Origin: Globisporangium splendens
Lineage: Eukaryota > Oomycota > Peronosporomycetes > Pythiales > Pythiaceae
DNA length: 64,000 nucleotides
Assembly (NCBI GenBank): GCA_006386115.1
Contig: VFIW01000053.1
Location: forward strand, 124,001 to 188,000
Reading direction: 5' to 3'
The notes beneath the pieces are model-generated. The model did no database searches and was not told where the DNA came from. It worked only from the letters and a program-made list of their open reading frames with translations. Each line of letters opens with the position of its first letter. Positions within the stretch are counted from its first letter, which is position 1. Made by a program: the position numbers and the translations under genes. Positions 10,785 to 20,987 of this stretch are shown here, in pieces.

Positions 10785-12209
10785 ATGAACGTCCGCTTGG
10801 CCACTTTCCTCGCCGCTCTCGCCGTCGCCGCTGGTGCCACCAACGCTGCCACCGTGCACCCGAACGTGCACCGCAAGCTTCGTCGGGATGGCACGGTCGA
10901 TTTGATTGTGCGCCTCTCTCAGACCACCGAGTCCACGTTGGAGAGCATCCAGGAAGCCGCCTTCTCGTCGCGCACGGCCAAGGTCGAAGCCGTCAAGAGC
11001 AAGCTTCAAGAGCAGAGCAAGATCGCTTCTGCTGAAATCGAGAGCCTCTTGAGCAAGGAAGCCAACGGTCTCCACGGTGGCTACAAGAACTTTTGGATCT
11101 CGAACCAGGTTTCCATTAAGGGAGCTTCGTTCGAGTTGGTTACGAAGCTCGCTGGTCTTGCTTCGGTGGGTGAGATCCGTGAGCAAAAGATCATCTACCA
11201 AAAGGAACCAATTGTCGAAACCTCGGGACAAACGAACGAGTTGGTTGGCCAAGAGTGGGGTATCAAGCGCATCGGTGCCAACAAGGTTTGGGCTGATGGC
11301 AACATTGGTCAGGGTGTCATCGTTGGATCCATCGACTCGGGTGTGCGTGGAACCCACGAAGCGCTCAAGCGCAACTTCCTCGGCTCGCACGGCTGGTTCG
11401 ACGCTGAGAACCAGACTGCTTTGTCGTACGATATCAGTGGCCACGGCACCCACACGATGGGAACGATCGCTGGTTCCCACGGTGTCGGTGTTGCTCCAGG
11501 TGCTACGTGGTTGACCTGCAAGGGTAGCCGCATCTACCAGACTGCCGAGGGTCCAAAGGTTGGCTTCTCCGACGAGGACTTGAACGCTTGTGCGCAATTC
11601 ATCTTGTGCCCAACCAAGTACGATGGCAGCGATGCCGACTGCAGTAAGGCGCCTCGCGTTGTGAGCAACAGTTGGGGTGGCGACGGTGGTGACGACTTCT
11701 TCAAGGATGTCGTGGCTGCGTGGATCAAGGCTGGCATCGTGCCAGTGTTCGCGTTGGGCAACAGTGGACCAGAGTGCAGCACGGCTGGCTCGCCTGGCGA
11801 TTACCGCAACGTCATCGGTGTCGGTGCCACCGGTGAGACCGACAACTTGGCGTGGTTCAGCAGCAAGGGTCCATCCCTTTTCGGCAACCGCAAGCCTGAC
11901 ATTTCGGCTCCAGGTTTCTACATTCGCTCGGCGTACTTTGGCAGCGACAACGACTACCGAGTCCTTTCCGGTACCAGTATGGCGACGCCTCACGTCACGG
12001 GCTCCATCGCATTGCTCTTGGCGGCTCAGCCAGACCTCGCGATCGACGAGATCAAGGTCGCGTTGTACACCACGACGGACCAGAAGGGTCTGCAGTCAAG
12101 CAACTACACGTGCGGTGGCACCTCGGACGCCGCGTGGCCAAACAACCAATGGGGTCACGGTCGCCTGAACGTGTTGAACGCGTACGAAGGTTTCCGTCCA
12201 GCTCCATAA
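10785..12209 (+). CDS. Secreted subtilisin-like protease (S8), copy 1
   Basis: 474-residue preproprotease. A signal peptide spans residues 1-21 (cleavage expected after TNA), followed by a propeptide-like region to about 150 with a charged helical segment. The subtilase domain has Asp184 (GSIDSGVR), His220 (GHGTHTMG), oxyanion Asn326 (LGNSG) and Ser398 (SGTSMATPH). It should be a secreted endopeptidase activated by propeptide removal; in oomycetes of this group such enzymes serve nutrition and host invasion. I chose the ATG at 10785 because it starts the signal peptide shared by all paralogs; the open frame upstream is UTR. It differs from copies 2 and 3 only near residue 7 (Thr instead of Ala). 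First member of the 3.23-kb tandem array. Confidence 0.94.
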   Translation: MNVRLATFLAALAVAAGATNAATVHPNVHRKLRRDGTVDLIVRLSQTTESTLESIQEAAFSSRTAKVEAVKSKLQEQSKIASAEIESLLSKEANGLHGGYKNFWISNQVSIKGASFELVTKLAGLASVGEIREQKIIYQKEPIVETSGQTNELVGQEWGIKRIGANKVWADGNIGQGVIVGSIDSGVRGTHEALKRNFLGSHGWFDAENQTALSYDISGHGTHTMGTIAGSHGVGVAPGATWLTCKGSRIYQTAEGPKVGFSDEDLNACAQFILCPTKYDGSDADCSKAPRVVSNSWGGDGGDDFFKDVVAAWIKAGIVPVFALGNSGPECSTAGSPGDYRNVIGVGATGETDNLAWFSSKGPSLFGNRKPDISAPGFYIRSAYFGSDNDYRVLSGTSMATPHVTGSIALLLAAQPDLAIDEIKVALYTTTDQKGLQSSNYTCGGTSDAAWPNNQWGHGRLNVLNAYEGFRPAP

Positions 12210-13977
12210 GCAGGAAGTTGTTGTGAAGTAGACTGTGATTTTACCAAAATTGTAGGTTTCGACCACATTGGTGCGTGCATGTGTCCCAGCTTAATTGATG
12301 TTTGAAGGCTTACGATTGGTTCTTCAAGCGGAGTAGCTTTGTGATGCATCACTATCTTCATGTCGACATGGGGTTTAAGACAACGGCAATATCTCCGACC
12401 AATATGCATGCGAATGAGTACAAGTCGTATTGTGGCGATGCATGCAGTTTCGAATTGCAATGAACCTTCAGTTGGACTAGGCTTACAGATGTCGAGCGCA
12501 AGTTTCGAACGCGGCTTCGAAATATCCAGCACAGAGCCACCATTCGAAGATCAATGAGACCTTCAAATCAGAGGTCAGTGTATCCAACACTTATGGACGA
12601 GAAATCGACAGCACCGAGTTGTTTTGTGCTAAAGGTGCGGTGGGTATCTGATCTGGTTGATGTTGCAATTCGAGTCATGAATTGTTGTTCGTTGGAAGTG
12701 GAACGCATATGAGTGGGAAAGGAGACGCCATCCCACTCCGGTATCTTTGCTTCCCTCCCCATCTCTCTGTGTCACAGACTGTCTGGATCGTCGACAACTT
12801 GGGCTCCTCCGATTGGGTATCCACGAGTGACAGATCAGATCTCCTCATCTCCCTGTCACAAAGCATTCCGTCCTGTGCAGCGAGTCCCTTGTTGCAGTGC
12901 CAGTCAATGCTTGACGCGCCATCGACCCACGCGTTCTGCACGATCGGCTGCGACCTCGACTGCGAGTGAGATTCCAGCTGCTTGACTTACCGCCTGTAGG
13001 TCCATTCTAGCACGAGACGCTTCGATCTCCAGGCATTCATCCCTCGACGTTGATGACTCCCCATGGAACGCGCGAGGTCTCAATTGTGATCCACGAGCCA
13101 CACTGTAGAAGTGTACTCACTATGTGCACTAGTACAGCTCCCCTCCCTCATTCTGATTACACGGCGCGAGAAAACGGCGCTATGCTTTCAGGTGATCATG
13201 TGTTGTTGACGGCTCACGCCTCTTGTGGTGGTGTGCAACACTCACCAAGTGTTCATGTCTGGAACGTTGATAGCCATCAAGCGTCGATTCACTGCTGGCG
13301 GTGACAGATCAGGGATGATCGGTTGTCAGTCAAGAGAATCAATCAACAGCAATCGAGACTAAAGATAATAATGTCTCCTCCTCCCTACGCAAATTAAAGC
13401 ACTGACGCACTCGGGGATCTTTAGTTAAGAATGGACTTGCGAAAGACTACCGGAAATGCTTTCAGTTGACTCGGTCCTTCGTACCCACAAAACAAAGTGC
13501 TGGTCTCCATCGTGCGTGGGATGGATCTGCGAGGTGCACCACCATCATTGAAAGAAGTCACTCATTGACTTGATCCTGCCACAATCAATATTGTAGCAAT
13601 ATGTAAATATTGTAATGCACAATGTGATTCTGAACCGTTCGATTTATCTCTCCAAAGTGATATATTGCAATTTTATCGCAATTTCGGCACCCAAGAGCAA
13701 TTCCAGATTGCTTTGCACTGGTTCTTCATATGCCGCCAAAAATTAGAAACACCTCACTCTCAGCAGTGTTAGACACAGGAACTATTAAACTGTGTATTGA
13801 TCATTAGGTGAATAGAATTATCTTCTCTCTCTTGCAGCGGTCCTTCATCCCAATGAAAGGCTGCTCACCCGAACGACAAAGTGCTTACGCTCGTTATACG
13901 ACTTTCTCCTTCTTGCGAAGCCGTCCCAGAAAAGTTACCACGATCTCGCTTGCTCGTTGTCGTTCCTCACACACAAT
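12210..13977. other. Spacer A1, no gene seen
   Basis: Non-coding spacer between copies 1 and 2, repeated downstream of copy 2. Short frames lack motifs. It is AT-rich near 13580-13800 and should carry the 3' end of copy 1 and the upstream region of copy 2. Confidence 0.6.
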
Positions 13978-13986
13978 TCATTTTGC
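13978..13986 (+). promoter_or_regulatory. Core promoter element of subtilisin copy 2
   Basis: CACAAT-TCATTTTGC, 37 nt before the ATG; matches the oomycete initiator TCAYTYY. Confidence 0.55.
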
Positions 13987-14014
13987 TCCCAACTGCACAA
14001 GTGAAGCCTCCAAG

Positions 14015-15439
14015 ATGAACGTCCGTCTCGCCGCTTTCCTCGCCGCTCTCGCCGTCGCCGCTGGTGCCACCAACGCTGCCACCGTGCACCCGAACGTGCA
14101 CCGCAAGCTTCGTCGGGATGGCACGGTCGATTTGATTGTGCGCCTCTCTCAGACCACCGAGTCCACGTTGGAGAGCATCCAGGAAGCCGCCTTCTCGTCG
14201 CGCACGGCCAAGGTCGAAGCCGTCAAGAGCAAGCTTCAAGAGCAGAGCAAGATCGCTTCTGCTGAAATCGAGAGCCTCTTGAGCAAGGAAGCCAACGGTC
14301 TCCACGGTGGCTACAAGAACTTTTGGATCTCGAACCAGGTTTCCATTAAGGGAGCTTCGTTCGAGTTGGTTACGAAGCTCGCTGGTCTTGCTTCGGTGGG
14401 TGAGATCCGTGAGCAAAAGATCATCTACCAAAAGGAACCAATTGTCGAAACCTCGGGACAAACGAACGAGTTGGTTGGCCAAGAGTGGGGTATCAAGCGC
14501 ATCGGTGCCAACAAGGTTTGGGCTGATGGCAACATTGGTCAGGGTGTCATCGTTGGATCCATCGACTCGGGTGTGCGTGGAACCCACGAAGCGCTCAAGC
14601 GCAACTTCCTCGGCTCGCACGGCTGGTTCGACGCTGAGAACCAGACTGCTTTGTCGTACGATATCAGTGGCCACGGCACCCACACGATGGGAACGATCGC
14701 TGGTTCCCACGGTGTCGGTGTTGCTCCAGGTGCTACGTGGTTGACCTGCAAGGGTAGCCGCATCTACCAGACTGCCGAGGGTCCAAAGGTTGGCTTCTCC
14801 GACGAGGACTTGAACGCTTGTGCGCAATTCATCTTGTGCCCAACCAAGTACGATGGCAGCGATGCCGACTGCAGTAAGGCGCCTCGCGTTGTGAGCAACA
14901 GTTGGGGTGGCGACGGTGGTGACGACTTCTTCAAGGATGTCGTGGCTGCGTGGATCAAGGCTGGCATCGTGCCAGTGTTCGCGTTGGGCAACAGTGGACC
15001 AGAGTGCAGCACGGCTGGCTCGCCTGGCGATTACCGCAACGTCATCGGTGTCGGTGCCACCGGTGAGACCGACAACTTGGCGTGGTTCAGCAGCAAGGGT
15101 CCATCCCTTTTCGGCAACCGCAAGCCTGACATTTCGGCTCCAGGTTTCTACATTCGCTCGGCGTACTTTGGCAGCGACAACGACTACCGAGTCCTTTCCG
15201 GTACCAGTATGGCGACGCCTCACGTCACGGGCTCCATCGCATTGCTCTTGGCGGCTCAGCCAGACCTCGCGATCGACGAGATCAAGGTCGCGTTGTACAC
15301 CACGACGGACCAGAAGGGTCTGCAGTCAAGCAACTACACGTGCGGTGGCACCTCGGACGCCGCGTGGCCAAACAACCAATGGGGTCACGGTCGCCTGAAC
15401 GTGTTGAACGCGTACGAAGGTTTCCGTCCAGCTCCATAA
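14015..15439 (+). CDS. Secreted subtilisin-like protease (S8), copy 2
   Basis: 474 residues, identical in protein to copy 3 and one residue from copy 1: signal peptide 1-21, propeptide, then Asp184, His220, Asn326 and Ser398. Its 5' flank matches copy 3 and its 3' flank matches copy 1, as expected for the middle product of an unequal exchange between an original copy 1 and copy 3. The frame is open upstream to 13808, but only from a GTG, and the core promoter element sits inside that stretch, so the ATG at 14015 is the start. No inactivating change seen; the copy is probably functional and simply raises dosage. Confidence 0.94.
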   Translation: MNVRLAAFLAALAVAAGATNAATVHPNVHRKLRRDGTVDLIVRLSQTTESTLESIQEAAFSSRTAKVEAVKSKLQEQSKIASAEIESLLSKEANGLHGGYKNFWISNQVSIKGASFELVTKLAGLASVGEIREQKIIYQKEPIVETSGQTNELVGQEWGIKRIGANKVWADGNIGQGVIVGSIDSGVRGTHEALKRNFLGSHGWFDAENQTALSYDISGHGTHTMGTIAGSHGVGVAPGATWLTCKGSRIYQTAEGPKVGFSDEDLNACAQFILCPTKYDGSDADCSKAPRVVSNSWGGDGGDDFFKDVVAAWIKAGIVPVFALGNSGPECSTAGSPGDYRNVIGVGATGETDNLAWFSSKGPSLFGNRKPDISAPGFYIRSAYFGSDNDYRVLSGTSMATPHVTGSIALLLAAQPDLAIDEIKVALYTTTDQKGLQSSNYTCGGTSDAAWPNNQWGHGRLNVLNAYEGFRPAP

Positions 15440-17205
15440 GCAGGAAGTTGTTGTGAAGTAGACTGTGATTTTACCAAAATTGTAGGTTTCGACCACATTG
15501 GTGCGTGCATGTGTCCCAGCTTAATTGATGTTTGAAGGCTTACGATTGGTTCTTCAAGCGGAGTAGCTTTGTGATGCATCACTATCTTCATGTCGACATG
15601 GGGTTTAAGACAACGGCAATATCTCCGACCAATATGCATGCGAATGAGTACAAGTCGTATTGTGGCGATGCATGCAGTTTCGAATTGCAATGAACCTTCA
15701 GTTGGACTAGGCTTACAGATGTCGAGCGCAAGTTTCGAACGCGGCTTCGAAATATCCAGCACAGAGCCACCATTCGAAGATCAATGAGACCTTCAAATCA
15801 GAGGTCAGTGTATCCAACACTTATGGACGAGAAATCGACAGCACCGAGTTGTTTTGTGCTAAAGGTGCGGTGGGTATCTGATCTGGTTGATGTTGCAATT
15901 CGAGTCATGAATTGTTGTTCGTTGGAAGTGGAACGCATATGAGTGGGAAAGGAGACGCCATCCCACTCCGGTATCTTTGCTTCCCTCCCCATCTCTGTGT
16001 CACAGACTGTCTGGATCGTCGACAACTTGGGCTCCTCCGATTGGGTATCCACGAGTGACAGATCAGATCTCCTCATCTCCCTGTCACAAAGCATTCCGTC
16101 CTGTGCAGCGAGTCCCTTGTTGCAGTGCCAGTCAATGCTTGACGCGCCATCGACCCACGCGTTCTGCACGATCGGCTGCGACCTCGACTGCGAGTGAGAT
16201 TCCAGCTGCTTGACTTACCGCCTGTAGGTCCATTCTAGCACGAGACGCTTCGATCTCCAGGCATTCATCCCTCGACGTTGATGACTCCCCATGGAACGCG
16301 CGAGGTCTCAATTGTGATCCACGAGCCACACTGTAGAAGTGTACTCACTATGTGCACTAGTACAGCTCCCCTCCCTCATTCTGATTACACGGCGCGAGAA
16401 AACGGCGCTATGCTTTCAGGTGATCATGTGTTGTTGACGGCTCACGCCTCTTGTGGTGGTGTGCAACACTCACCAAGTGTTCATGTCTGGAACGTTGATA
16501 GCCATCAAGCGTCGATTCACTGCTGGCGGTGACAGATCAGGGATGATCGGTTGTCAGTCAAGAGAATCAATCAACAGCAATCGAGACTAAAGATAATAAT
16601 GTCTCCTCCTCCCTACGCAAATTAAAGCACTGACGCACTCGGGGATCTTTAGTTAAGAATGGACTTGCGAAAGACTACCGGAAATGCTTTCAGTTGACTC
16701 GGTCCTTCGTACCCACAAAACAAAGTGCTGGTCTCCATCGTGCGTGGGATGGATCTGCGAGGTGCACCACCATCATTGAAAGAAGTCACTCATTGACTTG
16801 ATCCTGCCACAATCAATATTGTAGCAATATGTAAATATTGTAATGCACAATGTGATTCTGAACCGTTCGATTTATCTCTCCAAAGTGATATATTGCAATT
16901 TTATCGCAATTTCGGCACCCAAGAGCAATTCCAGATTGCTTTGCACTGGTTCTTCATATGCCGCCAAAAATTAGAAACACCTCACTCTCAGCAGTGTTAG
17001 ACACAGGAACTATTAAACTGTGTATTGATCATTAGGTGAATAGAATTATCTTCTCTCTCTTGCAGCGGTCCTTCATCCCAATGAAAGGCTGCTCACCCGA
17101 ACGACAAAGTGCTTACGCTCGTTATACGACTTTCTCCTTCTTGCGAAGCCGTCCCAGAAAAGTTACCACGATCTCGCTTGCTCGTTGTCGTTCCTCACAC
17201 ACAAT
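15440..17205. other. Spacer A2, no gene seen
   Basis: Second copy of spacer A, 2 bp shorter than the first. No gene. Confidence 0.6.
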
Positions 17206-17214
17206 TCATTTTGC
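17206..17214 (+). promoter_or_regulatory. Core promoter element of subtilisin copy 3
   Basis: TCATTTTGC preceded by CACAAT, 37 nt before the ATG, as in copy 2. Confidence 0.55.
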
Positions 17215-17242
17215 TCCCAACTGCACAAGTGAAGCCTCCAAG

Positions 17243-18667
17243 ATGAACGTCCGTCTCGCCGCTTTCCTCGCCGCTCTCGCCGTCGCCGCTGGTGCCACCA
17301 ACGCTGCCACCGTGCACCCGAACGTGCACCGCAAGCTTCGTCGGGATGGCACGGTCGATTTGATTGTGCGCCTCTCTCAGACCACCGAGTCCACGTTGGA
17401 GAGCATCCAGGAAGCCGCCTTCTCGTCGCGCACGGCCAAGGTCGAAGCCGTCAAGAGCAAGCTTCAAGAGCAGAGCAAGATCGCTTCTGCTGAAATCGAG
17501 AGCCTCTTGAGCAAGGAAGCCAACGGTCTCCACGGTGGCTACAAGAACTTTTGGATCTCGAACCAGGTTTCCATTAAGGGAGCTTCGTTCGAGTTGGTTA
17601 CGAAGCTCGCTGGTCTTGCTTCGGTGGGTGAGATCCGTGAGCAAAAGATCATCTACCAAAAGGAACCAATTGTCGAAACCTCGGGACAAACGAACGAGTT
17701 GGTTGGCCAAGAGTGGGGTATCAAGCGCATCGGTGCCAACAAGGTTTGGGCTGATGGCAACATTGGTCAGGGTGTCATCGTTGGATCCATCGACTCGGGT
17801 GTGCGTGGAACCCACGAAGCGCTCAAGCGCAACTTCCTCGGCTCGCACGGCTGGTTCGACGCTGAGAACCAGACTGCTTTGTCGTACGATATCAGTGGCC
17901 ACGGCACCCACACGATGGGAACGATCGCTGGTTCCCACGGTGTCGGTGTTGCTCCAGGTGCTACGTGGTTGACCTGCAAGGGTAGCCGCATCTACCAGAC
18001 TGCCGAGGGTCCAAAGGTTGGCTTCTCCGACGAGGACTTGAACGCTTGTGCGCAATTCATCTTGTGCCCAACCAAGTACGATGGCAGCGATGCCGACTGC
18101 AGTAAGGCGCCTCGCGTTGTGAGCAACAGTTGGGGTGGCGACGGTGGTGACGACTTCTTCAAGGATGTCGTGGCTGCGTGGATCAAGGCTGGCATCGTGC
18201 CAGTGTTCGCGTTGGGCAACAGTGGACCAGAGTGCAGCACGGCTGGCTCGCCTGGCGATTACCGCAACGTCATCGGTGTCGGTGCCACCGGTGAGACCGA
18301 CAACTTGGCGTGGTTCAGCAGCAAGGGTCCATCCCTTTTCGGCAACCGCAAGCCTGACATTTCGGCTCCAGGTTTCTACATTCGCTCGGCGTACTTTGGC
18401 AGCGACAACGACTACCGAGTCCTTTCCGGTACCAGTATGGCGACGCCTCACGTCACGGGCTCCATCGCATTGCTCTTGGCGGCTCAGCCAGACCTCGCGA
18501 TCGACGAGATCAAGGTCGCGTTGTACACCACGACGGACCAGAAGGGTCTGCAGTCAAGCAACTACACGTGCGGTGGCACCTCGGACGCCGCGTGGCCAAA
18601 CAACCAATGGGGTCACGGTCGCCTGAACGTGTTGAACGCGTACGAAGGTTTCCGTCCAGCTCCATAA
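17243..18667 (+). CDS. Secreted subtilisin-like protease (S8), copy 3
   Basis: 474 residues, protein identical to copy 2, with signal peptide 1-21 and the Asp184/His220/Asn326/Ser398 set. The upstream 1.8 kb is shared with copy 2, but the sequence diverges a base or two after the stop codon, so this is the right-hand end of array A and keeps a private 3' UTR. The start at 17243 follows the same reasoning as copy 2. Confidence 0.94.
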   Translation: MNVRLAAFLAALAVAAGATNAATVHPNVHRKLRRDGTVDLIVRLSQTTESTLESIQEAAFSSRTAKVEAVKSKLQEQSKIASAEIESLLSKEANGLHGGYKNFWISNQVSIKGASFELVTKLAGLASVGEIREQKIIYQKEPIVETSGQTNELVGQEWGIKRIGANKVWADGNIGQGVIVGSIDSGVRGTHEALKRNFLGSHGWFDAENQTALSYDISGHGTHTMGTIAGSHGVGVAPGATWLTCKGSRIYQTAEGPKVGFSDEDLNACAQFILCPTKYDGSDADCSKAPRVVSNSWGGDGGDDFFKDVVAAWIKAGIVPVFALGNSGPECSTAGSPGDYRNVIGVGATGETDNLAWFSSKGPSLFGNRKPDISAPGFYIRSAYFGSDNDYRVLSGTSMATPHVTGSIALLLAAQPDLAIDEIKVALYTTTDQKGLQSSNYTCGGTSDAAWPNNQWGHGRLNVLNAYEGFRPAP

Positions 18668-19535
18668 GTATCTTCACCTACTAGAGAGTCTCTGGACAGC
18701 ATCTAGTCTCTATAAAGTTAACTTCCACAATTCTGAAAGTTGTTCGTCAAGACGCTCATGTTAATCAGTAAATCTCAAGATCTTGCCCGCCAGATTCTTC
18801 ATAAATTGTTGGATAATTTCAACCGTCTGGTCCTCGATTCCGAGCCAACCAACTCGAGAAAAGATGCTGAACGCTGGAAATGGTCGAAGAAACAAGAAAT
18901 GTTTGTTTCCAGAACATTGACCTGCGTCCACAGCGCTCGAGGCAGACGACCGCGCCAGCTCATCACGCTTCGGATCAGATGCGGTGCTGAGTAGGTTAGG
19001 TTATGGGAGACTGTCGCTCTCCCAGCACACTGTTTCCCAACGACCGAGTCTTCATAAAAAGAGGAGAAAGCATAAACAAAACATGAACAGATACAACAAG
19101 CAAGCGGCTTCACGCTGAAGTGGCGTAGGCAACGATGCTGTGTGTTACCGCGTTATGAGGATGTGTTGGCGATTGATGAAAAAGGGACCAAAGCCAACTT
19201 GTGTCAAATGATGAGCAAACTCTTTCTCCAAAACTGACTGGCATACAAAATTGCAAGCTGTGATGTTGGCGACGCGTGGTTGATGCGAGTTTTTGGATTC
19301 CAGAGAGCAGCTTCTTGGTTTTGTACAGCGTGGGTGTTGGTCACTCTTTCTGCCTTTCCCTGGAACCTGTGGCGCAATATCCCATGCGCTCCCACTCGGG
19401 ATGCGCCATTCCTACCTCATTCGTGTGCATTCGATTTGGTTCCCATTCAGAGACAGCACAGGAAAGACGCCAGCATTCAAGTTCTCAAACGACTTTTCCT
19501 CTCTCTCTCTCTCTCTCTTTTCTCGGCCACACAAC
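18668..19535. other. Intergenic between arrays A and B
   Basis: No gene seen. It contains the unique 3' flank of copy 3 and the unique 5' flank of copy 4. Confidence 0.5.
19499..19518 (+). repeat. (CT)n microsatellite in the copy 4 leader
   Basis: About ten CT repeats immediately before the core promoter element of copy 4. It is polypyrimidine on the coding strand. Confidence 0.8.
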
Positions 19536-19544
19536 TCATTTTGC
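19536..19544 (+). promoter_or_regulatory. Core promoter element of subtilisin copy 4
   Basis: CACAAC-TCATTTTGC, only 24 nt before the ATG, so the expected 5' UTR is very short. Confidence 0.55.
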
Positions 19545-19559
19545 CGCCAAGTCCTCAAG

Positions 19560-20987
19560 ATGAACGTCCGCTTCACTGCTTTCCTCGCTGCTCTCGCTGT
19601 CGCTACTGGCACCGCCAACGCTGCCCCACGTGTTCACCCGAACGTCCACCGCGCACTTCGCAAGGACGGCACCGTCGACTTGGTCGTCGAGCTCGCTCAG
19701 ACCACCGAGTCCACTTTGGAGAGCATCCAGGAAGCTGCCTTCTCGTCGCGCACGGCCAAGATCGAAGCCATCAAGGACAAGCTCCAGGCGCAAAGCAAGA
19801 TCGCCTCGGCCGAAGTGGAGAAGGTGTTGAGCCAGGAGAGCTCTGGTCTCCATGGTGGCTTCAAGAACCTCTGGATCTCGAACCAAGTGTATGTCGAGTC
19901 GGCTTCGTTCGAGTTGGTCGAGAAGCTCGCTGGTTTGCCATCGATCAGCGAGATCTTGGAGCAGGAAGTGATCTACATCGAGAAGCCTGAGGTCGTGAGC
20001 GACAACAACGAGCTGGTTGGTCAAGAATGGGGCATCCAACGCATCGGTGCGAATAAGGTCTGGGCCGACGGCAATATCGGTCAAGGTGTCATTGTCGGCT
20101 CCATCGATACAGGTGTGCGTGCGACCCACGAAGCGTTGAAACGCAACTTCCTCGGCAAGAACGGCTGGTACGATCCAGAAAAGAATGCTCCTGAGCCATA
20201 CGACATTGATGGCCACGGTTCGCACACGATGGGAACGATCGCTGGTTCCAAGGGTGTCGGTGTGGCTCCAGGCGCTCAGTGGATTTCGTGCAAGGGCTGC
20301 CGTGAATACGAGAGCGACACTGGTCCAGCTGTCAGCTGTCCTCAAGTGGACTTGCTGACGTGCGCGCAGTGGATGCTGTGCCCAACGGACACGAACGGAG
20401 AGAATGAGGACTGCAGCAAGGCTCCACGCGTGGTTAGCAACAGTTGGGGTGGCGCAGGAGGTCGTCCGTACTTCCAGGCTGCCGCTGCGGCGTGGGTCAA
20501 GGCTGGCATTGTGCCAGTGTTCGCGCAAGGCAACAGCGGTCGCAACGGTTGCGCCACTGCTGGCTCACCTGGTGACTACCCTAACGTCATCGGTGTGGGC
20601 TCGAGTACGAGCACGGATGCGCTTTCCGCTTACAGTGGCAAGGGTCCAACCTTGAACACGAACCGCCGCAAACCAGATATCACGGCTCCAGGTCAGCTCG
20701 TTCGCTCGCTCTCGAACGAGACCGACAACGCGTACATGACGATTTCTGGCACCAGTATGGCTGCCCCTCACGTGGCTGGCGCCATCGCCTTGCTCGTGAG
20801 CGCGCAACCAGACCTCGCGATCGACGAGATCAAGGTCGCGTTGTACACCACGACGGACCAGAAGGGCTTGGTGCTAACCAACTACACTTGTGGCGGCACC
20901 TCGGATGCCAACTGGCCAAACAACCAGTGGGGTCACGGTCGCCTGAACGTGTTGAACGCGTACGAAGGATTCCGTCCAGCCGCATAG
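19560..20987 (+). CDS. Secreted subtilisin-like protease (S8), copy 4
   Basis: 475 residues: signal peptide 1-22, propeptide with RALRKDGTVDLVVELAQ, catalytic Asp183, His219, Asn325 and Ser399 (SGTSMAAPH). It belongs to a second subfamily, differing from copies 1-3 along most of its length, for example FAQGNSGRNG around the oxyanion Asn and a C-terminus in RPAA. The ATG at 19560 is the family start; upstream open frames in two phases are leader. First gene of the 2.788-kb array B. From about codon 75 onward its DNA is the apparent donor for the 3' part of copy 5. Confidence 0.94.
   Translation: MNVRFTAFLAALAVATGTANAAPRVHPNVHRALRKDGTVDLVVELAQTTESTLESIQEAAFSSRTAKIEAIKDKLQAQSKIASAEVEKVLSQESSGLHGGFKNLWISNQVYVESASFELVEKLAGLPSISEILEQEVIYIEKPEVVSDNNELVGQEWGIQRIGANKVWADGNIGQGVIVGSIDTGVRATHEALKRNFLGKNGWYDPEKNAPEPYDIDGHGSHTMGTIAGSKGVGVAPGAQWISCKGCREYESDTGPAVSCPQVDLLTCAQWMLCPTDTNGENEDCSKAPRVVSNSWGGAGGRPYFQAAAAAWVKAGIVPVFAQGNSGRNGCATAGSPGDYPNVIGVGSSTSTDALSAYSGKGPTLNTNRRKPDITAPGQLVRSLSNETDNAYMTISGTSMAAPHVAGAIALLVSAQPDLAIDEIKVALYTTTDQKGLVLTNYTCGGTSDANWPNNQWGHGRLNVLNAYEGFRPAA

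Larger units (their letters stand above)
10807..18667 (+). repeat. Tandem array A: 3.23-kb gene-plus-spacer unit, about 2.5 copies
   Basis: Copies 1, 2 and 3 start 3230 and 3228 bp apart. The genes are almost identical, and spacers 12210-14014 (1805 bp) and 15440-17242 (1803 bp) differ visibly only by a 2-bp CT deletion near 12766/15996. Identity starts a few codons into copy 1 and stops right after the stop codon of copy 3. Confidence 0.93.

Noticed and set aside
10734..11993. Long antisense open frame (419 codons) opposite subtilisin copy 1; similar ones of 330-548 codons lie opposite the other copies.
   Set aside because: They mirror the codon bias of the sense gene, which avoids codons that are stops on the other strand, and they vary in start and end between paralogs. 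No domain is recognisable.
13360..13380. TAAAGATAAT sequences in spacer A, considered as further LINE tails.
   Set aside because: No preceding LINE 3' UTR sequence and no flanking duplication.
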